Below are positions 33,188 to 41,633 of a DNA stretch of 47,106 nucleotides, one piece after another. The DNA lies in contig NZ_JONR01000039.1 of NCBI RefSeq assembly GCF_000711955.1, positions 1 through 47,106 of the forward strand. Reading direction: 5' to 3'. Positions within the stretch are counted from its first letter, which is position 1; each line of letters begins with the position of its first letter. The notes below the pieces were generated by a model. The model was not told the DNA's origin. It saw nothing but the letters and a program-made list of their open reading frames with translations, and did not search any database. The DNA is from Nevskia soli DSM 19509 (GTDB taxonomy: Bacteria > Pseudomonadota > Gammaproteobacteria > Nevskiales > Nevskiaceae). The position numbers and the translations under genes were made by a program.

Positions 33188-33193
33188 TATGCT
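33188..33193 (+). promoter_or_regulatory. Possible -10 box ahead of the riboswitch
   Basis: TATGCT, with TGGACC 18 bp before it, would start transcription near 33200, just ahead of the aptamer. The -35 match is poor. Confidence 0.3.
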
Positions 33194-33204
33194 CCGACTC
33201 GTTA

Positions 33205-33393
33205 GTCATCGGGGAGTAGCCGCCCTCTTCAGGAGGGAGCCGCGTCAACATCCTTGAGCGCTTCGGCGTTCATGGCGCGGTTGGTTCCGCGACCGTTCCG
33301 GTCGCTGTTCTTGGCGAGACCTTTGGCAGCGGCGCACTCACCGGGCTTGGCGAGCGGCGTCCGTTCGCCATCGGTCATCCGCTCGCCAAGCCC
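33205..33393 (+). promoter_or_regulatory. yybP-ykoY (manganese) riboswitch
   Basis: The conserved aptamer parts are visible in order: GGGGAGTAGC at 33211-33220, GCGTCAAC at 33242-33249 and GCGAGACCTTTGG at 33314-33326, with stem-loops between. A perfect 15-bp stem follows (33343-33357 with 33379-33393) that ends 12 bp before the ATG at 33406. CTTGGCGAG occurs both in the aptamer's 3' strand (33310-33318) and in the left arm of that stem (33346-33354). Both can pair with CTCGCCAAG at 33382-33390, which offers two mutually exclusive folds. The class binds Mn2+ and usually turns on exporters. Confidence 0.85.
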
Positions 33394-33405
33394 CGTCGAT
33401 ATCAA

Positions 33406-34395
33406 ATGCTGACTGTGCTGCTGTTCCTCGGCTCCGCCGCGGTGATCTATTTCGCCTGCGAGTTCTTCGTCAACGGCATCGAATGGGTCGGGCGCAAGCT
33501 CGGCATCGGCGAGACCGCCACCGGCACGATCCTGGCGGCCTTCGGTACGGCCTTGCCGGAGAGCGCGGTGACTTTCGTCGCGGTGGTTTTCGGGCGGGAT
33601 GCGGCGCAGAAGGACATCGGCGTGGGCGCGGCGCTCGGCGGGCCGCTGGTGCTGGCGACGGTGTCCTATGCGGTGGTGGGGCTGGCGCTGGTGTGGAATC
33701 ACCGCCGGCTGGGGCGCGTCGATCACGCGGTGGCTTCGGATACGCGGCGCCTGAGCCGCGACCAGGGGTGGTTCCTGGCGATTTTCGCGGTCAAGATCGT
33801 GCTGGGCCTGGTGGCCTTCAGCTACAAGCCCTGGCTCGGTGCGCTGTTCCTGCTGGCGTATGCCATTTACCTGCGCAGCGAGTTGATGGGTGTGCAGGAT
33901 CACAGCGAGGAGGCGCTGGAGCCGCTGAAGCTGCGTCCAAAGGGCGATCCGACGCTGTACTGGCCGCTGTTGCAGACGCTGCTGGCGCTGGCGGTGATTG
34001 CGGTGGCGTCGAAGGTGTTTGTGGGGCAGCTCGAAGCCATCGGCGTGTGGGCGGGATTGCCGGCGCAGCTGGTGGCCCTGCTGCTGAGCCCGGTGGCGAC
34101 GGAGTTGCCGGAAACGATGAATGCGCTGATCTGGGTGCGGCAGGGCAAGGAGCGGCTGGCGCTGGCGAACATCTCGGGCGCGATGATGATCCAGGCCACG
34201 GTGCCGAGCGCGCTGGGCCTGTTCTTCACGCCCTGGCTGTTTTCGCGGGACCTGGTGGCAGCGGGTGTGGTGACGGCGGTGGCGGTGGGGGTGTTGCTGA
34301 GCCTGTTCCTGCGGCGGCGGGTGGATGCCAGGGCGCTGATTCCCTTGTTCGGACTTTATGGGGTGTTCATCGCGATCGTCGTGCTGATGCGCTAG
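33406..34395 (+). CDS. Sodium/calcium exchanger family (CaCA) membrane protein
   Basis: A 329-aa protein with about 10 helices in two inverted halves. Each half carries an alpha-repeat: ILAAFGTALPESAVTFVAVV (about residues 43-62) and LLSPVATELPETMNALIWV (about 228-246), with the conserved E-S/E-T in the ion site. The family swaps Ca2+ (or other divalent cations) for Na+ or H+. The Mn2+ riboswitch in its leader suggests that manganese is a physiological substrate or trigger here. That is an inference from the leader, not from the protein. Confidence 0.9.
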   Translation: MLTVLLFLGSAAVIYFACEFFVNGIEWVGRKLGIGETATGTILAAFGTALPESAVTFVAVVFGRDAAQKDIGVGAALGGPLVLATVSYAVVGLALVWNHRRLGRVDHAVASDTRRLSRDQGWFLAIFAVKIVLGLVAFSYKPWLGALFLLAYAIYLRSELMGVQDHSEEALEPLKLRPKGDPTLYWPLLQTLLALAVIAVASKVFVGQLEAIGVWAGLPAQLVALLLSPVATELPETMNALIWVRQGKERLALANISGAMMIQATVPSALGLFFTPWLFSRDLVAAGVVTAVAVGVLLSLFLRRRVDARALIPLFGLYGVFIAIVVLMR

Positions 34396-34460
34396 AGGCG
34401 GTTATCATGATCCCGCCAGGCGGGGGTGCCTGGATTCCCTCACGATCAGCGAGATGACCC

Positions 34461-35066
34461 ATGGAGAAGAACCGGTTGGAGGCCTTCAGCGATGGCGTGC
34501 TGGCCATCATCATCACCATCATGGTGCTGGAGCTCAAGGTGCCGCACGGGGAGGAGCTGTCCGCGCTGCTGCCGTTGTGGCCGGTGTCGCTGAGCTATGT
34601 GCTCAGCTTCGCCTACGTCGGCATCTACTGGAACAATCATCATCACATGATGCAGGCCAGCCGTCGGGTGAGCGGGTCGGTGTTGTGGTCGAACCTGCAT
34701 CTGCTGTTCTGGCTTTCGCTGTTGCCGTTCACCACCGGCTGGATGGGTGAAAACCATTTCGGCCGCTGGCCCACCATGTTGTACGGGCTGAACCTGATGC
34801 TGTGCGCGCTAGCCTGGTACATCCTGCAAACCCGCCTGGTGCTGCTGCATGGGCCGGACAGCCTGCTGGCCAGGGCCATCGGGCCGGACAAGAAGGGCAA
34901 GTCCTCGCCGCTGTTTTATCTGGTCGGGGTGATCGCGGCGGGGCTGGATCATGCCTATGTTGGATTGGCCTTCTTCGTGGCCGCGGCGCTGCTTTGGCTG
35001 GTACCGGATCGGCGGATGGAGCGGGTGCTGGTGGAGCAGGAGGCCGGGGAGCGGCGGGCGCAGTGA
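34461..35066 (+). CDS. TMEM175 family (DUF1211) potassium channel-like protein
   Basis: A 201-aa membrane protein of about six helices. It opens MEKNRLEAFSDGVLAIIITI, the signature first helix of bacterial TMEM175 (R-x(3)-FSD), with hydrophobic pore-lining residues, and has GIYWNNHHHMM and FWLSLLPFTTGWMG later. Bacterial TMEM175 proteins are K+-permeable channels that act as tetramers. It begins 66 bp after the exchanger gene and may share its transcript and Mn2+ control. Confidence 0.9.
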   Translation: MEKNRLEAFSDGVLAIIITIMVLELKVPHGEELSALLPLWPVSLSYVLSFAYVGIYWNNHHHMMQASRRVSGSVLWSNLHLLFWLSLLPFTTGWMGENHFGRWPTMLYGLNLMLCALAWYILQTRLVLLHGPDSLLARAIGPDKKGKSSPLFYLVGVIAAGLDHAYVGLAFFVAAALLWLVPDRRMERVLVEQEAGERRAQ

Positions 35067-35105
35067 GGGCGTGGGGCCTTGGTCATTGACGATTGGTCTT
35101 CATTC

Positions 35106-35173
35106 GGCGTAATGCGTTTTCATCCCTCGATATGCATTGCTTCGCAACGCACTCGGGACAGGCTGATTGCGCC
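35106..35173. repeat. 68-bp palindromic intergenic repeat, copy C
   Basis: Starts GGCGTAATGCG and ends GATTGCGCC, with ATTGCTTCGCAACGC at the centre. It lies 40 bp after the TMEM175 stop and 28 bp after the stop of the convergent GGDEF/EAL gene, so between two gene ends. Confidence 0.8.
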
Positions 35174-35200
35174 TGCGGCCCGCCGGACTTGCCTTGCGGG

Positions 35201-37930
35201 TTACAGGTCGGTCGCGGTGGACTGCGTCGAGGGCGCCGGACGCTGCCGCGGCATGCGCCGTCCCTGCCGCAGCATTTCCGCGAATTCTGCGGCCGGCACC
35301 GGTGGGCTGAACAGGTAGCCCTGGAACTCGTCGCAGCAAAGCCGGTCGAGGCAATCAAGTTGTTCGAGGGACTCGACTCCTTCCGCCACTACCCTCAGGT
35401 GCATCGAGCGCGCCAGGGAGATGATGGTGGAGACGATGTTGCGCATGTCGGCATCCTCGATCATGTCGACGATGAAGGAGCGGTCGATCTTGAGTTCGTC
35501 CACCGGCAGGGTGAGCAGGCGTGACAGGGAGGAGTAGCCGGTGCCGAAGTCGTCGATGGAGATGGATACGCCCAAACTGTGTAGCTGGTGCAGCTTGGCT
35601 ACGTGGCGCTCCATGTCGGGCAACAGAATGGACTCGGTGACTTCCAGCTCCATGTCCGACGCCGCCAGGCCTTTGTCGTTGATCGCCGTACGGACTTCAT
35701 CGACGAAGCCGGGCTGGCGCAGTTGCAGGAGCGATATGTTCACCGCCACGCGCGGCGGATCGAGGCCGGCGCCGCGCCAGGCGAGCTGATCCGCGGCGGC
35801 CTGATGCAGGATCCAGCGGCCGACCTTGACGATCAGGCTGGTTTCTTCCAGGAGCTCCATGAATTTCGCCGGCGGCACCAGGCCCAATTCCGGGTTGTTC
35901 CAGCGAAGCAGCGCCTCGGTGCCGCAGATGGCGCCGCTGCGCACATTGAGCTTGGGCTGGTAGTGCAGTACGAATTCGGAATGTTCCAGGGCATGACGCA
36001 TCCGGCCTTCCAGGTGCAGGCGCTCCTTCAGCGCTATGCTCATTTGCTGGGTGTAGAACAGGACGTTCTCGTTCAGGACCTTGGCCTTCTTCAGCGCCGC
36101 CTCCGCGTTCTGGAGCAGGCGCTCGGCGTCGTTGCCGTCGCCCGGAAACACGGCGATGCCGATCCGCACCGAAATGCGTGTCTTCTGTCCCGACACCTTG
36201 TAGGGGCGGCTCATGCCCTCCCATACGCGTTCACGCAGCAGGGCGCCGGCGTGGTTGCTGGCATGGAAGTCAGGCACGATGCAGGCGAACCGATCACCGC
36301 CGACGCGCGCCAGGCGGCTGTTGCCGCCGGCAAAATGCCGCAGGCGCCGCGCCATTCTGCGCAACAGCTCGTCGCCGGCCGCCATGCCGTAGCTTTCGTT
36401 GACGCTTTTGAAGTTGGTCGGCTCGAGCATGATGATGGCGAAGGTGTCGCCTGTTTGCCGCGCCGCCTGCGCGAATTGATCGAGGCGGTCGCTGAACAGG
36501 TGCCGGTTGGCCAGGCCGGTGAGCCCGTCGTAGTAGGCCAGGTAGTCGAGCTGCTCGGCGTGGGCGATGAAGTCCAGGGCATGGGAAATGTCGTCGGCCA
36601 GTTCCTCCAGCAGCTTCATCTCGCCGGTGTCGAAGAAGCCCGCTTCGGCTGCGTACAGGCAGATGCAGCCGACCAGCCTGTTTTCGGAAAGCAGGGGCAG
36701 GGCTGCGCTGGAACGGAAACCACGCCGCAGGGCCGCTTCTCTCCAGGGTGCGAAATCGGGATCCGCGGCGATGTCGTTGCACACGCGCGGGCGCCGCTCG
36801 CGCAGGGCGGTGGCGGTGGGGCCGCGGGTGGAGGCATCGTCGCCGCGCAGGCTGATGTGAATGTTTTCCTCGACGTAGCCTTCGTTCTTGCCATTCACGG
36901 CGACCGGAACGATGCGGTCGCCGCGGACCATGCCGATCCAGGCGAGCAGGAACTGCCCCTGGCCGACGGCGATGCGGCAAGCCCCCTCGAACAGGTCGGC
37001 CTGGTTGTGCGCGCGAATGATCAATGCATCGATGCCGGACAGGACGGAGTAGACGCGATTGAGCCGCTGTGTGGCGCGCTCCGCCTCGCGCAATTGCGTG
37101 ACGTTTTGCCGCAGCTCCTCGTTCGCACGGCGCAGCGCTTCCTCGGCCTGCTTGCCTTCCTCGATGTCGGTGGCGGTGCCGATCCATTCGCGGATGCTGC
37201 CATCGGCGCAGTGCAACGGCACGGCGTAGGAGCGCAGGCGGCGGTAGGTGCCGTCGGCAACGCGCGCCCTGAACTCGCACTCGTACGGTTCGCCGCTGGC
37301 GACACAACGCGTCCAGGCGGCGATGGTGCGGTCGCGGTCATCGGGATGCGTCACCGCATTCCAGCCGGCGCTGGCCCCGTGCAGCGGGTCCAGGCCGGTA
37401 TAGCGTTCGAAGGCCGGCGAAAGCTCCAGCAATTCCCCCTTCGGACTGGCGATCCAGACCACTTGTGAGGTGGACTCCACCAATGCGCGGAAGCGCTCCT
37501 CGCTCTGTTTGGGGGCCAGCTCCGCCTGCTTGCGTTGGGAGATGTCGCGCGCCACGCCCATGAGGCTCAACGGTTCGCCGCTGGCATCGTATTCGCCGCG
37601 CCCGTGCGACTCAATCCAGTGCTCGCTGCCGTCGGGCCAGGTGATGCGATATTCCAATGCGTAGTCTTGATGGTCATGCAAGGCGGCGCCGAACGCAGCC
37701 TCCACGGCGGGGCGATCTTGCGGGTGCAGGGACTGGAGAAATTGCGCCTGGGTGGGCGATGGACCGTCCGGCGGGAAGCCAAAGATGGCTTTCATCCGTC
37801 CACTCCACACCAGGCGCCCCGACCCCAGCTCGTACTTCCAGACTCCGGCGCCCGAGGCTTCCAGCACCTGGTCCAGCGGGTGATACCCCGGGGTGCCGGG
37901 CGGAAGATTGGAAGATGTGGGCTGGATCAT
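35201..37930 (-). CDS. PAS-GAF-GGDEF-EAL signalling protein, probable c-di-GMP phosphodiesterase
   Basis: A 909-aa protein without clear membrane helices. Two PAS domains (about residues 20-140 and 145-265) are followed by a short coiled linker, a GAF domain (about 295-450), a GGDEF domain (about 460-620) and an EAL domain (about 635-895). The GGDEF site reads GGDRF, so cyclase activity is unlikely, although GTP could still bind. The EAL domain keeps EALLRW, NIS, EVTES, DDFGTGYSS, KIDRSF and AEGVE, the residues for metal binding and catalysis, so it should hydrolyse c-di-GMP. PAS/GAF parts may sense redox, light or small molecules. An FNR-like box lies about 180 bp upstream. Confidence 0.9.
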   Translation of the reverse strand: MIQPTSSNLPPGTPGYHPLDQVLEASGAGVWKYELGSGRLVWSGRMKAIFGFPPDGPSPTQAQFLQSLHPQDRPAVEAAFGAALHDHQDYALEYRITWPDGSEHWIESHGRGEYDASGEPLSLMGVARDISQRKQAELAPKQSEERFRALVESTSQVVWIASPKGELLELSPAFERYTGLDPLHGASAGWNAVTHPDDRDRTIAAWTRCVASGEPYECEFRARVADGTYRRLRSYAVPLHCADGSIREWIGTATDIEEGKQAEEALRRANEELRQNVTQLREAERATQRLNRVYSVLSGIDALIIRAHNQADLFEGACRIAVGQGQFLLAWIGMVRGDRIVPVAVNGKNEGYVEENIHISLRGDDASTRGPTATALRERRPRVCNDIAADPDFAPWREAALRRGFRSSAALPLLSENRLVGCICLYAAEAGFFDTGEMKLLEELADDISHALDFIAHAEQLDYLAYYDGLTGLANRHLFSDRLDQFAQAARQTGDTFAIIMLEPTNFKSVNESYGMAAGDELLRRMARRLRHFAGGNSRLARVGGDRFACIVPDFHASNHAGALLRERVWEGMSRPYKVSGQKTRISVRIGIAVFPGDGNDAERLLQNAEAALKKAKVLNENVLFYTQQMSIALKERLHLEGRMRHALEHSEFVLHYQPKLNVRSGAICGTEALLRWNNPELGLVPPAKFMELLEETSLIVKVGRWILHQAAADQLAWRGAGLDPPRVAVNISLLQLRQPGFVDEVRTAINDKGLAASDMELEVTESILLPDMERHVAKLHQLHSLGVSISIDDFGTGYSSLSRLLTLPVDELKIDRSFIVDMIEDADMRNIVSTIISLARSMHLRVVAEGVESLEQLDCLDRLCCDEFQGYLFSPPVPAAEFAEMLRQGRRMPRQRPAPSTQSTATDL

Positions 37931-38109
37931 GTCGATGGCGCTGGATTGCCTGGAAGGTATCCGGTGAACCGTGGGCCTGGGACCTGGAATCTCCGCCCCC
38001 TAGATTGCGCTGCCTCTGTGTTGGTGAATCTCCCGGTAGCTATCTGTTGCTTTGTGGCGTCGACCGGGAATCCGATTTTGAAGCGTGCCCGTGTACCTGC
38101 TGTGCGGCA

Positions 38110-38123
38110 TTGATCTGGGTCAA
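38110..38123. promoter_or_regulatory. FNR/ANR-like box TTGATCTGGGTCAA
   Basis: A full match to TTGA(T/C)-N4-(A/G)TCAA. The nearest gene that reads away from it is the GGDEF/EAL gene, 180 bp to the left. Confidence 0.5.
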
Positions 38124-38213
38124 CGGATGCGCCAGCCGCACCTGGAAGTAGCCGGGGCGCGAGGATGCGCGCGGTGGTGGCCGCCCTCCCGGTTAACGAT
38201 CAGATCATCATTC

Positions 38214-38287
38214 GGCGCAACAGGCTTCGCTTCCCTGAATGCGTTGCGAAGCAAGACATTCAGGGAGGGCTTGTCGTGTCCTGCGCC
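38214..38287. repeat. Diverged palindromic repeat with long stem, copy D
   Basis: Begins GGCGCAACAGGCTTCGC like the other family members. The core is a long hairpin: TCCCTGAATG (38232-38241) pairs with CATTCAGGGA (38257-38266) around TTGCGAAGCAA. It ends 17 bp from the stop of the minus-strand phosphoesterase gene and could act as its 3' stem. Confidence 0.65.
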
Positions 38288-38303
38288 CGCTTCGCGCGAG
38301 CGG

Positions 38304-39872
38304 TCAGCCGATCAGGCGGTCCGGCTTCCAGTTTTTCGGATGGGCCGCGACGATCCTTTGGCCGGGCCCCTGCCGGGTGGCCTGGGTGAGGGAGGCGCCG
38401 AGGGCGTCGGGCATGGGCTGGATGATGGGCTGGGGGATGGCGTCACAGCCGCCGAGGCCGAAGGTGGGGGTGGAGGGGGCGGCGAGTTTGGGCGGTTTGA
38501 GGAAGGCGGGCGGGGAGGTGAGGTCGAGGAAGTCGGCGAGGGTGGTGGCCTGGGCGTCGCGGTAGGTGAGGGCGGGCAGGTTCCACTTGGCGCGGATGGT
38601 GGCGATGATGGAGGTGTGGTCGTGGACGACGTTGGTGACGGCGTTGGGCTTGCTGTAGGGCGAGACGACGACGGTGGGGACGCGCATGCCGGTGATGTTG
38701 TAGGCGCCGGGGATGTCGGTGGCGGCGAGCATGGGCGGGATGTTGTCGGGGGCGGAGACGGAGGCGGGCGGGACGTGGTCGTAGTAGCCGCCGTGTTCGT
38801 CGTAGGTCCAGACGAGCAGGGTGCGCGACCATTTGGGTGAGGCCATCACGGCCTGCACGACCTGCGAGACGAAGGCTTCGCCGTAGGCGATGTCCTGCGG
38901 GTTTTCCTCGCTGCCGCCGAGCGATTCGACGGTTTCATCGAGGTTGTCGAGGACGGCGGCGACTGCCGAAGGCAGGTTGGGAGTGGACTTGAGCTTGTCG
39001 AACAGCAGGGAGCCGATGGTCGGGCCCAGGCCGAAGTCGGAATCGACGAAGGAGACGGCGGGCAGGGTGCCGGCGGCGCAGTCCAGATAGAACTGGAGGA
39101 CCGGGGAGAAGTTCAGCGGATTGCGTTCGAGGATCTGCGGGATGACGGCGAGATTGGGCAGGTCGGTGAAGTAGTCGCGCCAGGTGATGCCGTATTTGTT
39201 GAGGATGTCGGGCAGGGTGCCGCCGGCGGGATAGGGCAGCGACAGGGAGTCGCTGCTGGTGGAGATGTCGCCCACCGCGGTGCCGGAATAGAGGAAGCGG
39301 CGGTTGGGGTAGGTCTGGCAGGGCGCGGAGGCGAAGCAGCGGTTGCCGACGCAGAAGGTCTTGGCCATGGAGTAGTAGAAGGGGATGTCCTTCTCGTCCC
39401 AGTAGCCCATGGCGGTGATGCTGGTGCCGGCGAAGCCGTCCATGCGGCCGCCGTTGATCTGCTTGTGGCTGGAGTTCCAGTTCTGCGTGACGCTGTTGGG
39501 CGCGCAGGTGCTGGGCATGTGGAAGGCGCGCTGGTAGCCGCCGTTGAGGGGGTTGGTATTGAGCGGCAGGCCGTTGTCGTCAAACATGAAGCCGTCGGCG
39601 AGGGGCTGGCCGCGCAGGGGCAGCATGCCGAGGTAGTTGTCGAAGGAGTGGTTTTCCATCATGACGATGACGACGTGATCGAAGGGCAGGGCGTCGTCCG
39701 CGGTGCCGGCGGGGCGGGTGGGATCGGGCAGGTCGCCCGGGGCGCCGTTGCTGTTGCCGCCGTTGATGCTGCTGGAGCTGCCGCAGCCGGCGAGGCCCTG
39801 GGTGGCCGCGACCATTGCCGCCGCGGCGGAGCCGCCCAGGAAAGTGCGCCGTGAAAAGCCGTTCTTCTTCAT
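38304..39872 (-). CDS. Tat-exported phosphoesterase (phospholipase C/acid phosphatase family)
   Basis: A 522-aa enzyme of the PF04185 phosphoesterase family. The N-terminus has a Tat motif (SRRTFLGGSAAAA), and the signal ends in LAGC, a possible lipobox, so it may be a Tat lipoprotein. Metal and catalytic segments are visible: FDHVVIVMMENHSFDNYLG (about residues 57-75), SFVDSDFG, LLVWTYDEHGGYYDHVPPAS (in parts) and RVPTVVVSPYSK. Members cleave phospholipid head groups or phosphomonoesters. The ATG at 39872 starts the Tat signal and has GGGGG upstream; a longer frame to 40163 is not signal-like. Confidence 0.88.
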   Translation of the reverse strand: MKKNGFSRRTFLGGSAAAAMVAATQGLAGCGSSSSINGGNSNGAPGDLPDPTRPAGTADDALPFDHVVIVMMENHSFDNYLGMLPLRGQPLADGFMFDDNGLPLNTNPLNGGYQRAFHMPSTCAPNSVTQNWNSSHKQINGGRMDGFAGTSITAMGYWDEKDIPFYYSMAKTFCVGNRCFASAPCQTYPNRRFLYSGTAVGDISTSSDSLSLPYPAGGTLPDILNKYGITWRDYFTDLPNLAVIPQILERNPLNFSPVLQFYLDCAAGTLPAVSFVDSDFGLGPTIGSLLFDKLKSTPNLPSAVAAVLDNLDETVESLGGSEENPQDIAYGEAFVSQVVQAVMASPKWSRTLLVWTYDEHGGYYDHVPPASVSAPDNIPPMLAATDIPGAYNITGMRVPTVVVSPYSKPNAVTNVVHDHTSIIATIRAKWNLPALTYRDAQATTLADFLDLTSPPAFLKPPKLAAPSTPTFGLGGCDAIPQPIIQPMPDALGASLTQATRQGPGQRIVAAHPKNWKPDRLIG

Positions 39873-40116
39873 TGATGCCCCCGAGAAAGTAATCCGAACG
39901 TCCGTGACGCGCTTCGTACTAGAAAGTACCGATTGACCGGGCTGGCCGGCCATCGGCGACCGCGGGCTGTGGCCTGGGTCAGGGCGCGCTTCTGGAAACC
40001 GAAATTCTATCTTCGGCGATTTTGCGGCGTGATGACAGAAGTGTTGCGTAGTGTTGCGTCGGCCGCCGGTACGGGGTATGTGCGGCGGCGGGATGAATCG
40101 AAAGGGATCGAAGCCT

Positions 40117-40148
40117 GGAATTTCCCTGGGAATATCCAGGGAAATTCC
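40117..40148. terminator. Perfect 13-bp inverted repeat after the small membrane gene
   Basis: GGAATTTCCCTGG and its exact complement flank a 6-base loop, 15 bp beyond the stop of the minus-strand gene at 40164. A further GGAATTCC follows at 40153. Without a T run it may be a 3' stabilising stem, a weak terminator or a protein-binding dyad. Confidence 0.45.
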
Positions 40149-40163
40149 AGATGGAATTCCCAC

Positions 40164-40574
40164 TTACCCGCCTGCTGAAATCCCGGCCGCTGGTGCAGCT
40201 GCCGGACGGCGCGCCAACAGGCCGCCGGCCCAGAACAAGGGTACCAGGGTCAGCAGGAAGCTCAGGTGGTACCAGAGCGGCAGGGCGTTGCCAATCTTGA
40301 TGTGCTCCGGCACGAACAGCACCAGGAAGATCACGCCGGTGATCCATGGCGCGCGTGCCGGGGAGCGCGCGACCGCCGCGGCGACGGCGCCCGCGGCCAG
40401 GGAACTCAGGGCGCCGATGCCGAGACGCGCCAGCATCATGATCAGGGTGAAGGCGAACGTGGGCTCGGCCGCGGTGTAGCCGGGGATGCCCAGACGCAGC
40501 AGCCGGTCGAGCAGCGAGACCACCACCACCCACACGACAGCGCCCGCGATCACCGCAAACAGGGTCCGTTTCAT
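40164..40574 (-). CDS. Small four-helix membrane protein, function unknown
   Basis: A 136-aa protein with four predicted helices (about residues 4-24, 38-67, 76-90, 98-122) and an Ala/Gly-rich tail. It begins MKRTLFAVIAGAVVWVVVVS. I do not recognise a named family. GAGGAGAG lies 4 bases before the ATG. It is divergent from the PadR regulator gene 64 bp away, the common layout in which PadR represses a neighbouring membrane gene. Confidence 0.75.
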   Translation of the reverse strand: MKRTLFAVIAGAVVWVVVVSLLDRLLRLGIPGYTAAEPTFAFTLIMMLARLGIGALSSLAAGAVAAAVARSPARAPWITGVIFLVLFVPEHIKIGNALPLWYHLSFLLTLVPLFWAGGLLARRPAAAPAAGISAGG

Positions 40575-40604
40575 CGATCTCTCCTCGAAGCTGAAAATCC
40601 ATGA

Positions 40605-40632
40605 TTGATTAGTTTGTTTGTAATACTATAAT
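40605..40632 (+). promoter_or_regulatory. Sigma-70 promoter of the PadR gene, leaderless
   Basis: TTGATT (40605-40610) and a perfect TATAAT (40627-40632) are 16 bp apart. The start of transcription should fall about 7 bases after the -10, at or next to the A of the ATG at 40639. No ribosome site is present, so the mRNA is probably leaderless. Confidence 0.75.
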
Positions 40633-40638
40633 CCAACT

Positions 40639-41211
40639 ATGAAAGCCGAGCTACTGATCCTGGGGGTGCTGTATCGGGGCGACTTCCACCCTTATGAAAT
40701 CAAGCGGCGGCTGAGCAATGCGATGGTGGAGTGCTACGTCGACGTGGACGTGGGCACGCTGTACTACGCGATCCGCCAGCTGGCGGGCGGCAAGCTGATC
40801 AAGGCGATGGGGCGCGAGGCGGTGAAGCGCGGCGGCATGCGCACGGTGTACCGGATCACGGCGCAGGGACAGGCGCGCTTCCAGAAGTTGCTCCAGGCGC
40901 AGTTCGAGGCCGACGGGCCGGTTTGCGAAACCTTGTATGCGGCGATGCTGTTTCTGCACCTGGCCGATCTGGAGCAGGTGGCGGCGGCGCTGCGGCAGAG
41001 GATTGCGCGGCTGAACGAATCGATTGCGGAGATCGCGACGCTGCGGCCGCAGCTTCAGCCGCACCTGGCGACCGGTGGCTTGCACCTGATGGAGCATCTG
41101 GATCAGCAGCGCCGGCTCGATCGCCGCTGGCTGCAAGGGGTGCTGAAGGATGTGGAGGGTGGGCGCGTGCGGGATGTGGCGGATCCGCGGCGGCTGGCAG
41201 CCGCGGATTAA
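40639..41211 (+). CDS. PadR family transcriptional regulator
   Basis: A 190-aa regulator. The N-terminal winged helix (about residues 1-85) has LLILGVLYRGDFHPYEIKRRL (in parts) and VDVGTLYYAIRQLAGGKLIK with the wing in RTVYRITAQG. The C-terminal helices (about 90-180) form the PadR dimerisation part. PadR proteins bind small molecules and repress adjacent genes, often transporters or membrane proteins. The divergent four-helix protein gene is the obvious candidate. The start fits a leaderless mRNA. Confidence 0.9.
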   Translation: MKAELLILGVLYRGDFHPYEIKRRLSNAMVECYVDVDVGTLYYAIRQLAGGKLIKAMGREAVKRGGMRTVYRITAQGQARFQKLLQAQFEADGPVCETLYAAMLFLHLADLEQVAAALRQRIARLNESIAEIATLRPQLQPHLATGGLHLMEHLDQQRRLDRRWLQGVLKDVEGGRVRDVADPRRLAAAD

Positions 41212-41249
41212 TCGCGGCGGGCCGGATGAGGTTGCGGCAGGAGAAAGCG

Positions 41250-41633
41250 ATGAAGCGGACGTGGACGATTATTGGCGTTGCCGATGTTGCGTGCAGCTTC
41301 AGGTGGTATCAGGCGCTATTCGGCCAGGCGGAAGCGCTGCCGGCGCATGATTACTTCGGGCAGCTTGTCGATACGGACGGAACGGTGTTGTTGTGCCTGC
41401 ATCAGTGGGGTGCGCACGATCATCCCTCCCTGAACAGTCCCGACCATGCGGAGCCCGGGAATGGGCTGCTGTTGTTTTTTCGGGTGGATGATTTTGATGC
41501 GGCGCTGGCCAGGGCGCGTGCGTTTCCCGGCGGGCTGGAGGAGGAGCCGCAGGTGAATCCGGCCACGGGGACCCGGGAGTTTGCGTTGCGGGATCCTGAT
41601 GGGTATTACGTGATGATCAGCGCGCTCGATTGA
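41250..41633 (+). CDS. VOC family protein (glyoxalase fold)
   Basis: A 127-aa protein that opens KRTWTIIGVADVACSFRWYQ and closes REFALRDPDGYYVMIS, the standard ends of single-module VOC proteins. Metal ligands are not fully clear. CAGGAG stands before the ATG at 41250. It lies 38 bp after the PadR gene on the same strand and may be co-transcribed. Confidence 0.85.
   Translation: MKRTWTIIGVADVACSFRWYQALFGQAEALPAHDYFGQLVDTDGTVLLCLHQWGAHDHPSLNSPDHAEPGNGLLLFFRVDDFDAALARARAFPGGLEEEPQVNPATGTREFALRDPDGYYVMISALD

Larger units (their letters stand above)
37931..38303. other. 373-bp intergenic stretch
   Basis: No gene is supported. It holds the upstream region of the GGDEF/EAL gene with an FNR-like box (38110-38123) and a diverged palindromic repeat (38214-38287) next to the stop of the phosphoesterase gene. 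Confidence 0.45.

Noticed and set aside
39961..39975. Another FNR-like box (GTGGCCTGGGTCAGG) upstream of the phosphoesterase gene
   Set aside because: Only the right half fits; the left half lacks TTGA, so it falls below the other sites.
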